Below, piece after piece: positions 50,795 through 58,600 of a DNA stretch of 64,000 nt; position 1 is the stretch's first letter, and the number at the start of each line of letters is the position of its first letter. The notes under the pieces are model-generated. The model did no database searches, was not told where the DNA came from, and was given only the letters and a program-made list of their open reading frames with translations. The stretch covers positions 1 to 64,000 of the forward strand of contig CAYHGP010000005.1 of NCBI GenBank assembly GCA_964356195.1. Reading direction: 5' to 3'. The position numbers and the translations under genes were made by a program. This DNA is from 2-02-FULL-48-14 sp964356195 (GTDB lineage: Bacteria > Patescibacteriota > Gracilibacteria > UBA1369 > 2-02-FULL-48-14).

Positions 50795-51853
50795 TTAGGT
50801 CTTTTTCTTCCCACCCAGCACTATCAACTGTCCACACGCGGCGGCGATGTCGTCGCCCATGGTTTTGCGGATGGTGACGTCGACTTCGGCGCGTTCGAGG
50901 ATCTGTTTGAAACGCTCCTGTTGTGCCACGGTGCTGCACTGGAGGTCCATGTCGGTGAAATTGTAGGGAATGAGGTTCACTTTCAGATGGCCGAGTTCTT
51001 TCACCAGGTCTGCGAGGACTTCGGCGTGGTGGTCGGTGTCGTTGATGTCTTGAAGCATCACATACTCAAACGTCAGGTGGTGGCGGCGGTTGCCGTGGAC
51101 TTTTTGGTAGCGCTGAATCCAATCTTTAAGTTTGGGAATGAAAAGGTCGTAAGAACTGGGGACGATTTGTTTGCGGGTGATTGGGTCGGCGCTGTGGAGG
51201 GAAAGGGCGATGCGTGTGCCTGGCCAATCGGGATCGGTGAGGATTTGCTCGAGAACGGGAAGTACGCCCACGGTGGAAACGGTGACGTGTGTTGGACCGA
51301 GATCGGTGTTTTTGAGCCAGCTATGAATGGCCTTTTTTACATTTTCGTAATTGGCCATGGGTTCGCCCATGCCCATGAACACCACATTGCTGATGCGCTG
51401 GGGAAGGTTCGGATTCTCTTGGAGGAAGGTCTGCCAAAAACGGTACTGGTCGGCGATTTCGTCCGCAGTGAGGCTGCGGGTGAGACCCATTTTTCCGGTG
51501 GCGCAAAAGGTGCAGCCCATGGCGCATCCAACCTGGGAAGACACGCAAATGGTCCACTGGTCGCGGCGGTTTTCCATGAGTACGGTTTCCACTTGGGGTC
51601 CGTCTTCCAGGGTGAGCAGGGCTTTAAAGGTGTCGCCTTTGTTGCTGCTCATGAGGAGTGACTTGGTGTAAGAAACCCAGGGAACCTCTGCGGCCAGCGT
51701 TTCACGGGTGGTTTTGGGCAGATTGCTGATGTCCAGCCAGCCTTTTTTACCGGGTTTGTAGAGGTTCTCCTCAATCTGTTTCCAACGGAAAGGCTTTTCG
51801 GTGGGAAAGAGCTCGGTGAATTGTTCGAAGCGGGTTTTCATTGGACTTTGCAT
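50795..51853 (-). CDS. rlmN: 23S rRNA (adenine2503-C2)-methyltransferase
   Basis: 352-aa radical SAM enzyme that also modifies A37 in some tRNAs. CxxxCxxC cluster motif in CAMGCTFCATGKMGL, FMGMGEPMANYENV, SLHSADPITRKQIVP and a C-terminal Cys (AAACGQL). The ATG at 51853 is 6 bases after TACACT, favouring it over the one at 51841. A 16-bp palindrome overlaps the -35. Confidence 0.96.
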   Translation of the reverse strand: MQSPMKTRFEQFTELFPTEKPFRWKQIEENLYKPGKKGWLDISNLPKTTRETLAAEVPWVSYTKSLLMSSNKGDTFKALLTLEDGPQVETVLMENRRDQWTICVSSQVGCAMGCTFCATGKMGLTRSLTADEIADQYRFWQTFLQENPNLPQRISNVVFMGMGEPMANYENVKKAIHSWLKNTDLGPTHVTVSTVGVLPVLEQILTDPDWPGTRIALSLHSADPITRKQIVPSSYDLFIPKLKDWIQRYQKVHGNRRHHLTFEYVMLQDINDTDHHAEVLADLVKELGHLKVNLIPYNFTDMDLQCSTVAQQERFKQILERAEVDVTIRKTMGDDIAAACGQLIVLGGKKKT

Positions 51854-51859
51854 GAGGAT

Positions 51860-51890
51860 AGTGTAGCGGAAGTGTCTGTTCTAGAACAGA
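51860..51890 (-). promoter_or_regulatory. rlmN leaderless promoter with 16-bp palindrome
   Basis: TACACT (51860-51865), 6 bases, ATG. The perfect palindrome TCTGTTCTAGAACAGA (51875-51890) covers the -35 position, which itself is a poor match (TGTTCT). Related site at 25544-25557. Confidence 0.65.
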
Positions 51891-51904
51891 GATTACAGGT
51901 TGGA

Positions 51905-51924
51905 ACTTATTCATATGAATAAGT
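51905..51924. repeat. 20-bp perfect palindrome
   Basis: ACTTATTCATATGAATAAGT, spacerless. Overlaps the inferred stop codon (51907-51909) of the gap-interrupted gene. Function unknown; AT-rich so weak as an RNA hairpin. Confidence 0.6.
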
Positions 51925-52095
51925 ATTCAACCATAAATGTGCAAAAGTGGCAAANNNNNNNNNNNNNNNNNNNNNNNNNNNNNNNNNNNNNNNNNNNNNN
52001 NNNNNNNNNNNNNNNNNNNNNNNNNNNNNNNNNNNNNNNNNNNNNNNNNNNNNNCCAAGCCAGAGTAAGGGACGGGTTAAGGTGTAAGACTTCAT
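51907..52095 (-). CDS. Possible membrane protein gene cut by an assembly gap
   Basis: The start MKSYTLTRPLLWL (52095 to 52055) overlaps the stop of the next gene upstream as ATGA, the usual operon junction here. Across the gap one frame ends FATFAHLWLNTYSYE at TAA 51907-51909. Joining the two sides assumes one gene spans the gap; its true length is unknown. Confidence 0.4.
   Translation of the reverse strand: MKSYTLTRPLLWLXXXXXXXXXXXXXXXXXXXXXXXXXXXXXXXXXXFATFAHLWLNTYSYE
51955..52054. other. Assembly gap (100 N)
   Basis: Flanks do not overlap. Confidence 0.99.
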
Positions 52096-52478
52096 CGGTG
52101 TCTCTTTAGGATATAGAAAATGAGCGGAGGAAGGAGTGCCATCTGTAAAACAGGGGTGATGCCCACTTCAATGCCGGGAATGAGAGGCATGGTGGGAAGG
52201 TAAGACCAGCGCTCCATTTCGATGGAAATTTTTTCGATGATAAGTGCGAGGGTTGCGCCAACGAGTGCCATTTTCCAGAGAGAAGGAATTTTTTGGTGAA
52301 TGGCGTAGAGCGCCAGCATAATTCCGACGTCGCCAAAAGTGGCGCGTACGCAAATCCAGAAGCATTTTTCCATGTCGATGCTGCAGGTGTAGAGCGGTGA
52401 TTGGGCGAGTTCCCACGTGAGGTGGAAGACGAAGCTCAAAAGGGCAAGACGGAAGAGTGTGTGAATGGTGTGCTTCAT
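52092..52478 (-). CDS. Membrane protein (128 aa)
   Basis: Four hydrophobic helices; first helix LFRLALLSFVFHLTWELAQS followed by PLYTC and CFWICVRATFGDVG, a pattern of conserved polar residues inside membrane segments (H, W, E, D) suggestive of a small enzyme or quinone protein. Not recognised. ATG at 52478 is 6 bases after TATAAT, so leaderless; the longer frame to 52508 is unlikely. Confidence 0.6.
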   Translation of the reverse strand: MKHTIHTLFRLALLSFVFHLTWELAQSPLYTCSIDMEKCFWICVRATFGDVGIMLALYAIHQKIPSLWKMALVGATLALIIEKISIEMERWSYLPTMPLIPGIEVGITPVLQMALLPPLIFYILKRHR

Positions 52479-52511
52479 GAGAAAATTATAGCTTACACGG
52501 GGGCTCAAAGG

Positions 52512-53462
52512 CTATTTTAGGTGTGGTATCACCACTTCTTCCAAGTACCACTCCAAGAGGGCTTGTACCATACTGATTTTTTCTGTTGAGTAGAAGCTTT
52601 TTACTTTCAAATCGGAAGCGGGGCAACGAACTTTCGGAGGATGGGGAATGTTTGTTGTGTCGAAGCCGGCAATAAATTCATTCATGGCACCCGCTTTCAT
52701 GTGGAGTAGGGGGTAGTCTTTGCCTGGCGCGGTGTTTAAGGAAAAACGATCCAAGGACATAGGCCCAAACAAATTGATTCGTTTGTTCTCTTCGCCTGGT
52801 TCAGGTGCTTCTTTTGCGTGTTTCCCAAAGTCGGAGACTAAATCTTCTGAACCGTTCGCAAGTCTTGTAAATGTGATGCTAAATTCTTCGGAACGCAGGA
52901 TTTTTTGGAACAGTTCAGGAGGAATCTCTTGCCCTGTTTGTTCACGATGCAGTCGCTCGATAAGTTCACAAAAATTAGCGGTTAGAATGAGTGCCCCGGT
53001 TATTTCACTTAAGAGATGATTTTCTTGATTCCCATATTCAGCGGTTTTGACGGATTCTTGTTTCACGATCTCTGACAAGCGCCTATAGGCTTCACCCTGT
53101 ACGCCTGTAATGGCATCGTCCTCACCCAGTAGGAACATTTTGACTAAAACTGCCTCAATTTTCTCCACTGCTGCAGTTAGAAGCACTTCATAACGGTTGG
53201 AGGTCTCTTCTAAGCGCTGTTGAGCCTGCTGGTGGTCAAGGTCATGATCGTTCTCAAATTGATCCCAGAAAATTTCAGAAGAGTAGCCGGACAGAAGCGC
53301 TCGTCGAGCGGTGGGACTGAGTTCACTTAAAACAGCATCCCAGCCTTCTCGGTCTACGCGATCTCTTAGTTTTCTGTAGGGCAGGCCTCCACCACCGTGT
53401 TGAGTGATTTTATTGGCTTCTCTGTGAAAAGGACAGCCGCTTGGTTTGCCAGAGGTATTCAT
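52512..53462 (-). CDS. Hypothetical protein (316 aa)
   Basis: Soluble, largely helical, with CPFHREANK near the N-terminus and an acidic central part (RLEETSNRYEVLLTAAVEKI). Not recognised. AT-richer than the core genes. Start at 53462 (MNTSGKPSGCPFH) chosen because a TTGACA promoter overlaps the longer frame. Confidence 0.55.
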   Translation of the reverse strand: MNTSGKPSGCPFHREANKITQHGGGGLPYRKLRDRVDREGWDAVLSELSPTARRALLSGYSSEIFWDQFENDHDLDHQQAQQRLEETSNRYEVLLTAAVEKIEAVLVKMFLLGEDDAITGVQGEAYRRLSEIVKQESVKTAEYGNQENHLLSEITGALILTANFCELIERLHREQTGQEIPPELFQKILRSEEFSITFTRLANGSEDLVSDFGKHAKEAPEPGEENKRINLFGPMSLDRFSLNTAPGKDYPLLHMKAGAMNEFIAGFDTTNIPHPPKVRCPASDLKVKSFYSTEKISMVQALLEWYLEEVVIPHLK

Positions 53463-53472
53463 GATGACCTTT

Positions 53473-53500
53473 ACTTTAATATAGAAAGCAAATTTGTCAA
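53473..53500 (-). promoter_or_regulatory. Putative promoter of the 316-aa gene
   Basis: Minus strand TTGACA (53495-53500), 16 bp, TAAAGT (53473-53478), 10 bases to the ATG. Confidence 0.5.
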
Positions 53501-53519
53501 ACAAGAAAGGATGCGAAGT

Positions 53520-53873
53520 TTAGGCCTGTTTCCCAATCCAATTTAAGGTGGGGGATTCTGCGTCAGAAGGCCAGGCGTATTCGAGACGCGGTGAAAATTT
53601 GGCAAATTGCATGCGGCTTTGGTCTTTCAGCTCTTCCGCTTCTGTGGCGGAAGCTATTGGAATCCAGCTGCGAAATTGGGCATCTTCACCGCCTTTCCAA
53701 TCCACTTCTTCATCGAAGGCGTAAAAATAAAGTTGTTGGCATTTTTTGCAGCGGAGGAGAGAGCGCCGCAGGTGGCTGTCTTCGTCAAAAGTTTCCACCG
53801 TGTCGAAAACGGTGTTGAGTTCGTCGCGATTGGGAGGATTTTTACTCCAAAGATGGCAGTTTGTGGGTTGCAT
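53520..53873 (-). CDS. Hypothetical protein (117 aa) with a CxxC
   Basis: Starts MQPTNCHLWSKNPP next to an assembly gap. One CKKCQQLYFYAF zinc-knuckle half and a Trp-rich C-terminus. Not recognised. Promoter hidden by the gap. Confidence 0.5.
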   Translation of the reverse strand: MQPTNCHLWSKNPPNRDELNTVFDTVETFDEDSHLRRSLLRCKKCQQLYFYAFDEEVDWKGGEDAQFRSWIPIASATEAEELKDQSRMQFAKFSPRLEYAWPSDAESPTLNWIGKQA

Positions 53874-53875
53874 GG

Positions 53876-53975
53876 NNNNNNNNNNNNNNNNNNNNNNNNN
53901 NNNNNNNNNNNNNNNNNNNNNNNNNNNNNNNNNNNNNNNNNNNNNNNNNNNNNNNNNNNNNNNNNNNNNNNNNNN
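53876..53975. other. Assembly gap (100 N)
   Basis: Ends exactly at the 3' CCA of a proline tRNA that is nearly the same as the one at 55450; that repeat may have broken the assembly. Confidence 0.99.
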
Positions 53976-54052
53976 TGGTCGGAGTGGCGGGACTCGAACC
54001 CACGACCTCGGCGTCCCGAACGCCGCGCGCTAGCCAACTGCGCTACACCCCG
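53976..54052 (-). tRNA. tRNA-Pro (anticodon CGG)
   Basis: 77 nt, full cloverleaf. Acceptor CGGGGTG/CACTCCG, D arm GCGC...GCGC, anticodon arm CGGCG-TTCGGGA-CGCCG giving CGG, T arm with TTCGAGT, encoded CCA. Reads CCG. Confidence 0.95.
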
Positions 54053-54064
54053 ATGGGATTTAGA

Positions 54065-54802
54065 TTACTTAAGAAATTCTGTTTCCTCAAGTTCGAGAAT
54101 AAGCCCCTCTTCAATTTTTGGTTCGAACTCCTCTTTGGTCGGTTCTTCCGTGCTTGGCTCTTGTTCCACGGGGAGTTCCACTTCCACAGTTTCTTCACTG
54201 GATTCTTTTACAGGGAGGGGGCGGAATTGGAAGTCGGGTTTCCATTCTTCGCGGAGTTTTTCTTCCTGATCAAGAAGGAGTTTGAATTCGTTTTCCATCT
54301 CGTCGGCACGGTCGGGCTTGCCCTTGTTCTTCAGCTCTTCCAGGTGATCTCTGAACTCTTGCTTGTGTTCTTTCATCTGTTCTTTGATTTTGAACTTAAA
54401 TTCCGGATTCAATTTCCCTTGATTTTCGAGTTCTTCGGCTTCATCAAAACGGCGTTGCATACGCTTAGCGTCCCACTCAGCCTTTGCTTCGGGAGTGAGT
54501 TTGAAAACTCCTTGAACTTCTTCCACCACTTCCACTTTAAAATCATAGAGCAAGTCGCCTGGAAGGGAGGATTCGGAGGCGTAGGTCACTCCGCCGGTGG
54601 AAATGAGCAGCACCATAAAGGCCGCACTGGTGGCCATGAGGGTTCGACGTGTGCGGGCAAAAAATCGCTCAAACACACCGGGCTTTTTCACCATAGGGTT
54701 GCGATCCATGAACTGGAGCAAGGCATTGCGGCCCGCCTTTTTCTCTTCTTCGGAGAGGTGGATGCTTTTGAGCGCGGCGGTAAGGTGTTTGAGGTCTTTC
54801 AT
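54065..54802 (-). CDS. Anti-sigma-like membrane protein with DUF5667-type domain
   Basis: 245 aa. Cytoplasmic N-terminal 50 residues (possible sigma-binding part), one membrane helix (ATSAAFMVLLISTGGVTYA), then ASESSLPGDLLYDFKVEVVEEVQ as in DUF5667 proteins, a long charged helical region and an acidic tail. The ATG overlaps the sigma gene stop (ATGA), the normal sigma/anti-sigma arrangement. Confidence 0.82.
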   Translation of the reverse strand: MKDLKHLTAALKSIHLSEEEKKAGRNALLQFMDRNPMVKKPGVFERFFARTRRTLMATSAAFMVLLISTGGVTYASESSLPGDLLYDFKVEVVEEVQGVFKLTPEAKAEWDAKRMQRRFDEAEELENQGKLNPEFKFKIKEQMKEHKQEFRDHLEELKNKGKPDRADEMENEFKLLLDQEEKLREEWKPDFQFRPLPVKESSEETVEVELPVEQEPSTEEPTKEEFEPKIEEGLILELEETEFLK

Positions 54803-55323
54803 TTTTTGCTTTTTTTAGATGGAGCGCTTTGCGCTCTGTTACGGAGATCTTCCAGAGCGCGATTGATGCGGACGGAAACCAGATTTTCGCTGATTCCCAG
54901 GGTCTCGGCGATCTGTTTCACGGAGAGGTCATCGAGGTAACGGAGCAGTAGGACTTCCCGGTAGGTGTCGCTGGTGAGAGTGAGAATCTTGAGTGCGTCT
55001 TTGGCATCGATTGCACTTTTCGTGTCTTCGGTGCGGTCCTCGCCCGGTTCAAATCCACTTTCCAAGAGGTCTTCCAGCGAGTCGACTTTTTTGTGACCCG
55101 GTTTGCGCACGTGATCGATGATGAGGTTCGTTGCTATTTTGTACAGCAGCGCCCTCACGTTATCCACTTTATTACCTTCACTCAGGTACTTCCAGGCTTT
55201 AAGGAAAGTTTCCTGCATGAGGTCCATGGCCAGCTCCCGATCGTAAATGCGGAGTAGGCAATGGCGGAAAATGGCATCGGCGTACTGGTCGTACACCGCT
55301 GTGAATTTGTCCTGGGGTTCCAT
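54799..55323 (-). CDS. ECF-family sigma-70 factor
   Basis: 174 aa. Sigma region 2 (DAIFRHCLLRIYDRELAMDL, MQETFLKAWKYL, ALLYKIATNLIIDHVRK) and region 4 (LLLRYLDDLSVKQIAETLGI, SENLVSVRINRALEDL), short linker, no region 1 or 3. Controlled by the membrane anti-sigma encoded after it. Targets unknown; the divergent surface-protein gene is a candidate. Confidence 0.93.
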   Translation of the reverse strand: MEPQDKFTAVYDQYADAIFRHCLLRIYDRELAMDLMQETFLKAWKYLSEGNKVDNVRALLYKIATNLIIDHVRKPGHKKVDSLEDLLESGFEPGEDRTEDTKSAIDAKDALKILTLTSDTYREVLLLRYLDDLSVKQIAETLGISENLVSVRINRALEDLRNRAQSAPSKKSKK

Positions 55324-55449
55324 AAAGGTTCCGTGTGTTATGACGCTAGAATAGCAGAAATCTTACACGGGATGGAAGAAGGAGTGTTTGAATCTTAACG
55401 TCCTCGTCGAGAAGCCCATAGGAAAGAGGACGCTCGTCTCCGACGAGTA

Positions 55450-55526
55450 TGGTCGGAGTGGCGGGACTTGAACCCACGACCTCTTGCACCCCATGCAAGC
55501 GCGCTAGCCAACTGCGCTACACCCCG
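55450..55526 (-). tRNA. tRNA-Pro (anticodon GGG)
   Basis: 77 nt. Same acceptor, D arm and T stem as the tRNA at 53976, but anticodon arm CTTGC-ATGGGGT-GCAAG giving GGG, with encoded CCA. Reads CCC/CCU. Confidence 0.95.
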
Positions 55527-55593
55527 ACGTGTCTCACTTTTAGCAGATTTTGGTGTTTTGTGAAATGTTTTTGTGTCCACAACATCTTCTCTC

Positions 55594-55623
55594 TTGACAG
55601 GTTGCCATGTGTTGTTGGATAAT
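55594..55623 (+). promoter_or_regulatory. Promoter of the large surface protein
   Basis: TTGACA (55594-55599), 18 bp, GATAAT (55618-55623). Housekeeping type. Leader about 37 nt, no Shine-Dalgarno before the ATG at 55667. Confidence 0.65.
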
Positions 55624-55666
55624 CTCTTACTTAGAATATTCTTCTATCTATTTACCCTTAAAAGTC

Positions 55667-58600
55667 ATGTCTAAACCTGCCTTCTTTCAAACTTTATCCC
55701 GCGGTCTTCTTGTCTTGGTCTTGGGATTTTCGGCGTCTTTTGCTTCCTTTGGAGTGGCTGCGCCGTCCGCAAGTGCCGTGACCTGTGCGCTTGCCGATAA
55801 GGTTTATGTGAATGAAGATCCTGCGGTGGGAGTGGACCGAGCCGGATGTTGGGGATACGACAAAACTCATCCTTACCGAACTCTTCAAGCAGCGGTGGAT
55901 TACAAGAATTCCCTTTATACGGGAACGGAAACAAGCTTCCCAACGATTGAGTACAAGGCTTATGGAACTGCGACGGAATCTGTGAATAATGCGACNNNNN
56001 NNNNNNNNNNNNNNNNNNNNNNNNNNNNNNNNNNNNNNNNNNNNNNNNNNNNNNNNNNNNNNNNNNNNNNNNNNNNNNNNNNNNNNNNNNNNNNNCAACG
56101 ATTGAGTACAAGGCTTATGGAACTGCGACGGAATCTGTGAATAATGCGACGGGAATTCCTTTTATTATTCAGCCTTATAGTGGATACGCTTCGGTGAGTA
56201 CTACCTTTAGTGTTCAGGGGCAAAATCTGGAATTTAAGTCTTTTAGTTTTACGGCGGGAGGGATCAAGGTGAAGGGAACTTCGACGAACATCGATGTGAG
56301 TTCCAATACTTTCAACGCCGGATCTAAACTCGATATTACGAGCAATAGCGAAGTTTATATTTCCGGAAATACTTTTAAGAGTGCGTACATTTACGATCAT
56401 AGCAATACCGGCCGAGTCAGTGTGTGGGGGAACAGCTTCACCGGGGCCGCTCCGAACATCACTATTAATTATGGAACCTACAGTGTGAACTATGGAAATG
56501 TGTTTGTGTTTGCGGAATATCAAACAAGCGGCGGTTTTGACTTTGTTGGAAACAACGTGAGCGGCGGACAGGCTTTGCAAATGCGCAGTTCTTCCGGCGC
56601 CATCATTATGTCCAATACGGTGGTGGGAAGTGGCGTGCCTACGGATATTGCCTTTTACCTTTTCGATACGAGTGCAGCCTCTTTTACCGGAAACACCATC
56701 AGTTCGGTAGGAACGGGTCTTTCCGCTTACGGATGGGCGACCACTCCGAATGTGAACAATGTGGATAAAAATAAAATTACCTTGGTAAACACCAATACGA
56801 CGCAAAGCACCGGAATCAATTTAACGGGAGTGAATGTGAATGGAATCAATAGCAACACCGTTTCCGGTGGAGATTGGGCGCTTTACACGGCTGATTCCGC
56901 AGTTTCTTTGGTGGACACGAACAGTTTCTCTTCAAGTTCTGTGGATTTCTTCGTCTATCAAAGTGATGTGAGTCGTATTTCCAACAACAGTTTCACCGCG
57001 ACCGGAAAGGGAATTTATGTGGTGAAGGATTCGACCATCGATACTATTGAGAAAAACAGTTTTGCCGCCGGCAACGCGGGCATTGTGATGGAATCGGATT
57101 ATCGTGATTTTGATGACTGGAATCAAGAGGGTGCTCCTGCTCAAGGAGCCTGTGCAGAACCTATGAATGTGGGGGCAAATATTCGTAACAATACTTTCAA
57201 CGGAACGAATTTGGGAATCGGTCTGGCTTGTACTCAAATCAACAATGTTCGTAGTAATATTTTTACTGAAGTGGACGACGGAGTTGTGGCCTATTTCTCT
57301 TCCATGAACAAAGTTCAGGAGAATGGGTTTACTTCTTCCCAAGCGGCCGGAAACATTGCTGTGGATTTGTATGGATCGTCCATTGCGGAGATGGTTCGCA
57401 ACAATATATCTGCCTTTTACAAGGGTCTTGAAATGACCGACCTTTCCGTTGTTTCCGCCAAAATGGATGGGAATATTTTCACGGGCGGGAACTATGGAAT
57501 TTACATCGACGGGGCTCAGTTTGGGACTCCGGTGGTGAACGAAGTGTTCACCAATGACCAGACTGCAATTTATATTGCGAACGGCACGGTGAATGGGTTC
57601 ACGGTTCTTTTCTCCACGTTCTTTGGACAGACCGCGGAGGCGGTTCATGTGGGAACGCTTTTAAGCGGCAGCATGACTCTTGCGAACAACGTGTTCTCTT
57701 ACCCTGCAAGTGTGGCTGTTTTTGCGGATAGGACTGCAGACCTTGGAGTACTTAATTCGAACCTTTATAACGCTGCGGTTTCCGGAGGAACGGTCGCTCA
57801 GTTGGGCGGCGTTGCTTACACCGTTGCCGGTCTTCAGGGCATTGGTCTTGAGGCCACGGCTTACGAAGAAACCGGAACTTCACTCCGTAATACCGGAGCG
57901 GGAGATTTCAGTTTGAATCTTATTTCCGTGGGAATCAACAGCGCGGATGCCGCTTACGGCGTTGGCACCGATGCCAATAATCGCGCACGTCCGGCGTGTA
58001 GTGGTCCTGACCGTGGAGCTTACGAAGCTGCTTCCGGTTTTGGATTTGTTGCAGACAATGATGGTGACGGTTTATGTAACTTCCAAGAAAATGCATGGAC
58101 CACGTCCGATGCCAGTGTCGACACCGATGGTGACACGATTGGCGACTACGATGAAATTTATGTTTTGCGCAGTAATCCTGTAAGCACGGATACTGATGCC
58201 GATGGTATGGATGACGGTTATGAATACAGCTCCACTTGTTTGGATATTTTGGCGAACGATGCCGCGGCGGACGACGATGGAGACGGAGTGACGAATGGAA
58301 TCGAGTACGGCGCGGGAATGGATCCTTGTTCCAATGACAGCGACGGCGATGGCATGGATGACACTTGGGAAACCACTTACGGTCTCGATCCTACCACCGA
58401 TGATACCGGCAGCGACTTGGACGGGGACGGTTTGAGTAACGGTGAGGAATACGCCGCCGGTACCGATCCTAGCGATACGGATACCGATGGTGATTCGTTC
58501 AACGACTATGACGAAGTGACTTTTGGAACCGATCCTTTGGATGCGAGCGACTATCCGAATGACGGGGATCACGATGGTATGGATGATGATTGGGAACTTG

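Noticed and set aside
51875..51890. LexA (SOS) box
   Set aside because: Half sites resemble GTTC/GAAC, but spacing fits neither the E. coli nor the Bacillus box, and no SOS gene is adjacent; kept only as an unnamed palindrome.
51900..51954. Plus-strand gene start MNKYSTINVQKWQ running into the gap, possibly a transposase
   Set aside because: Only 13 residues visible, and the minus-strand gene with an ATGA junction explains both sides of the gap better.
56932..57648. 238-aa open frame on the minus strand
   Set aside because: Antisense to the beta-helix region of the surface protein.
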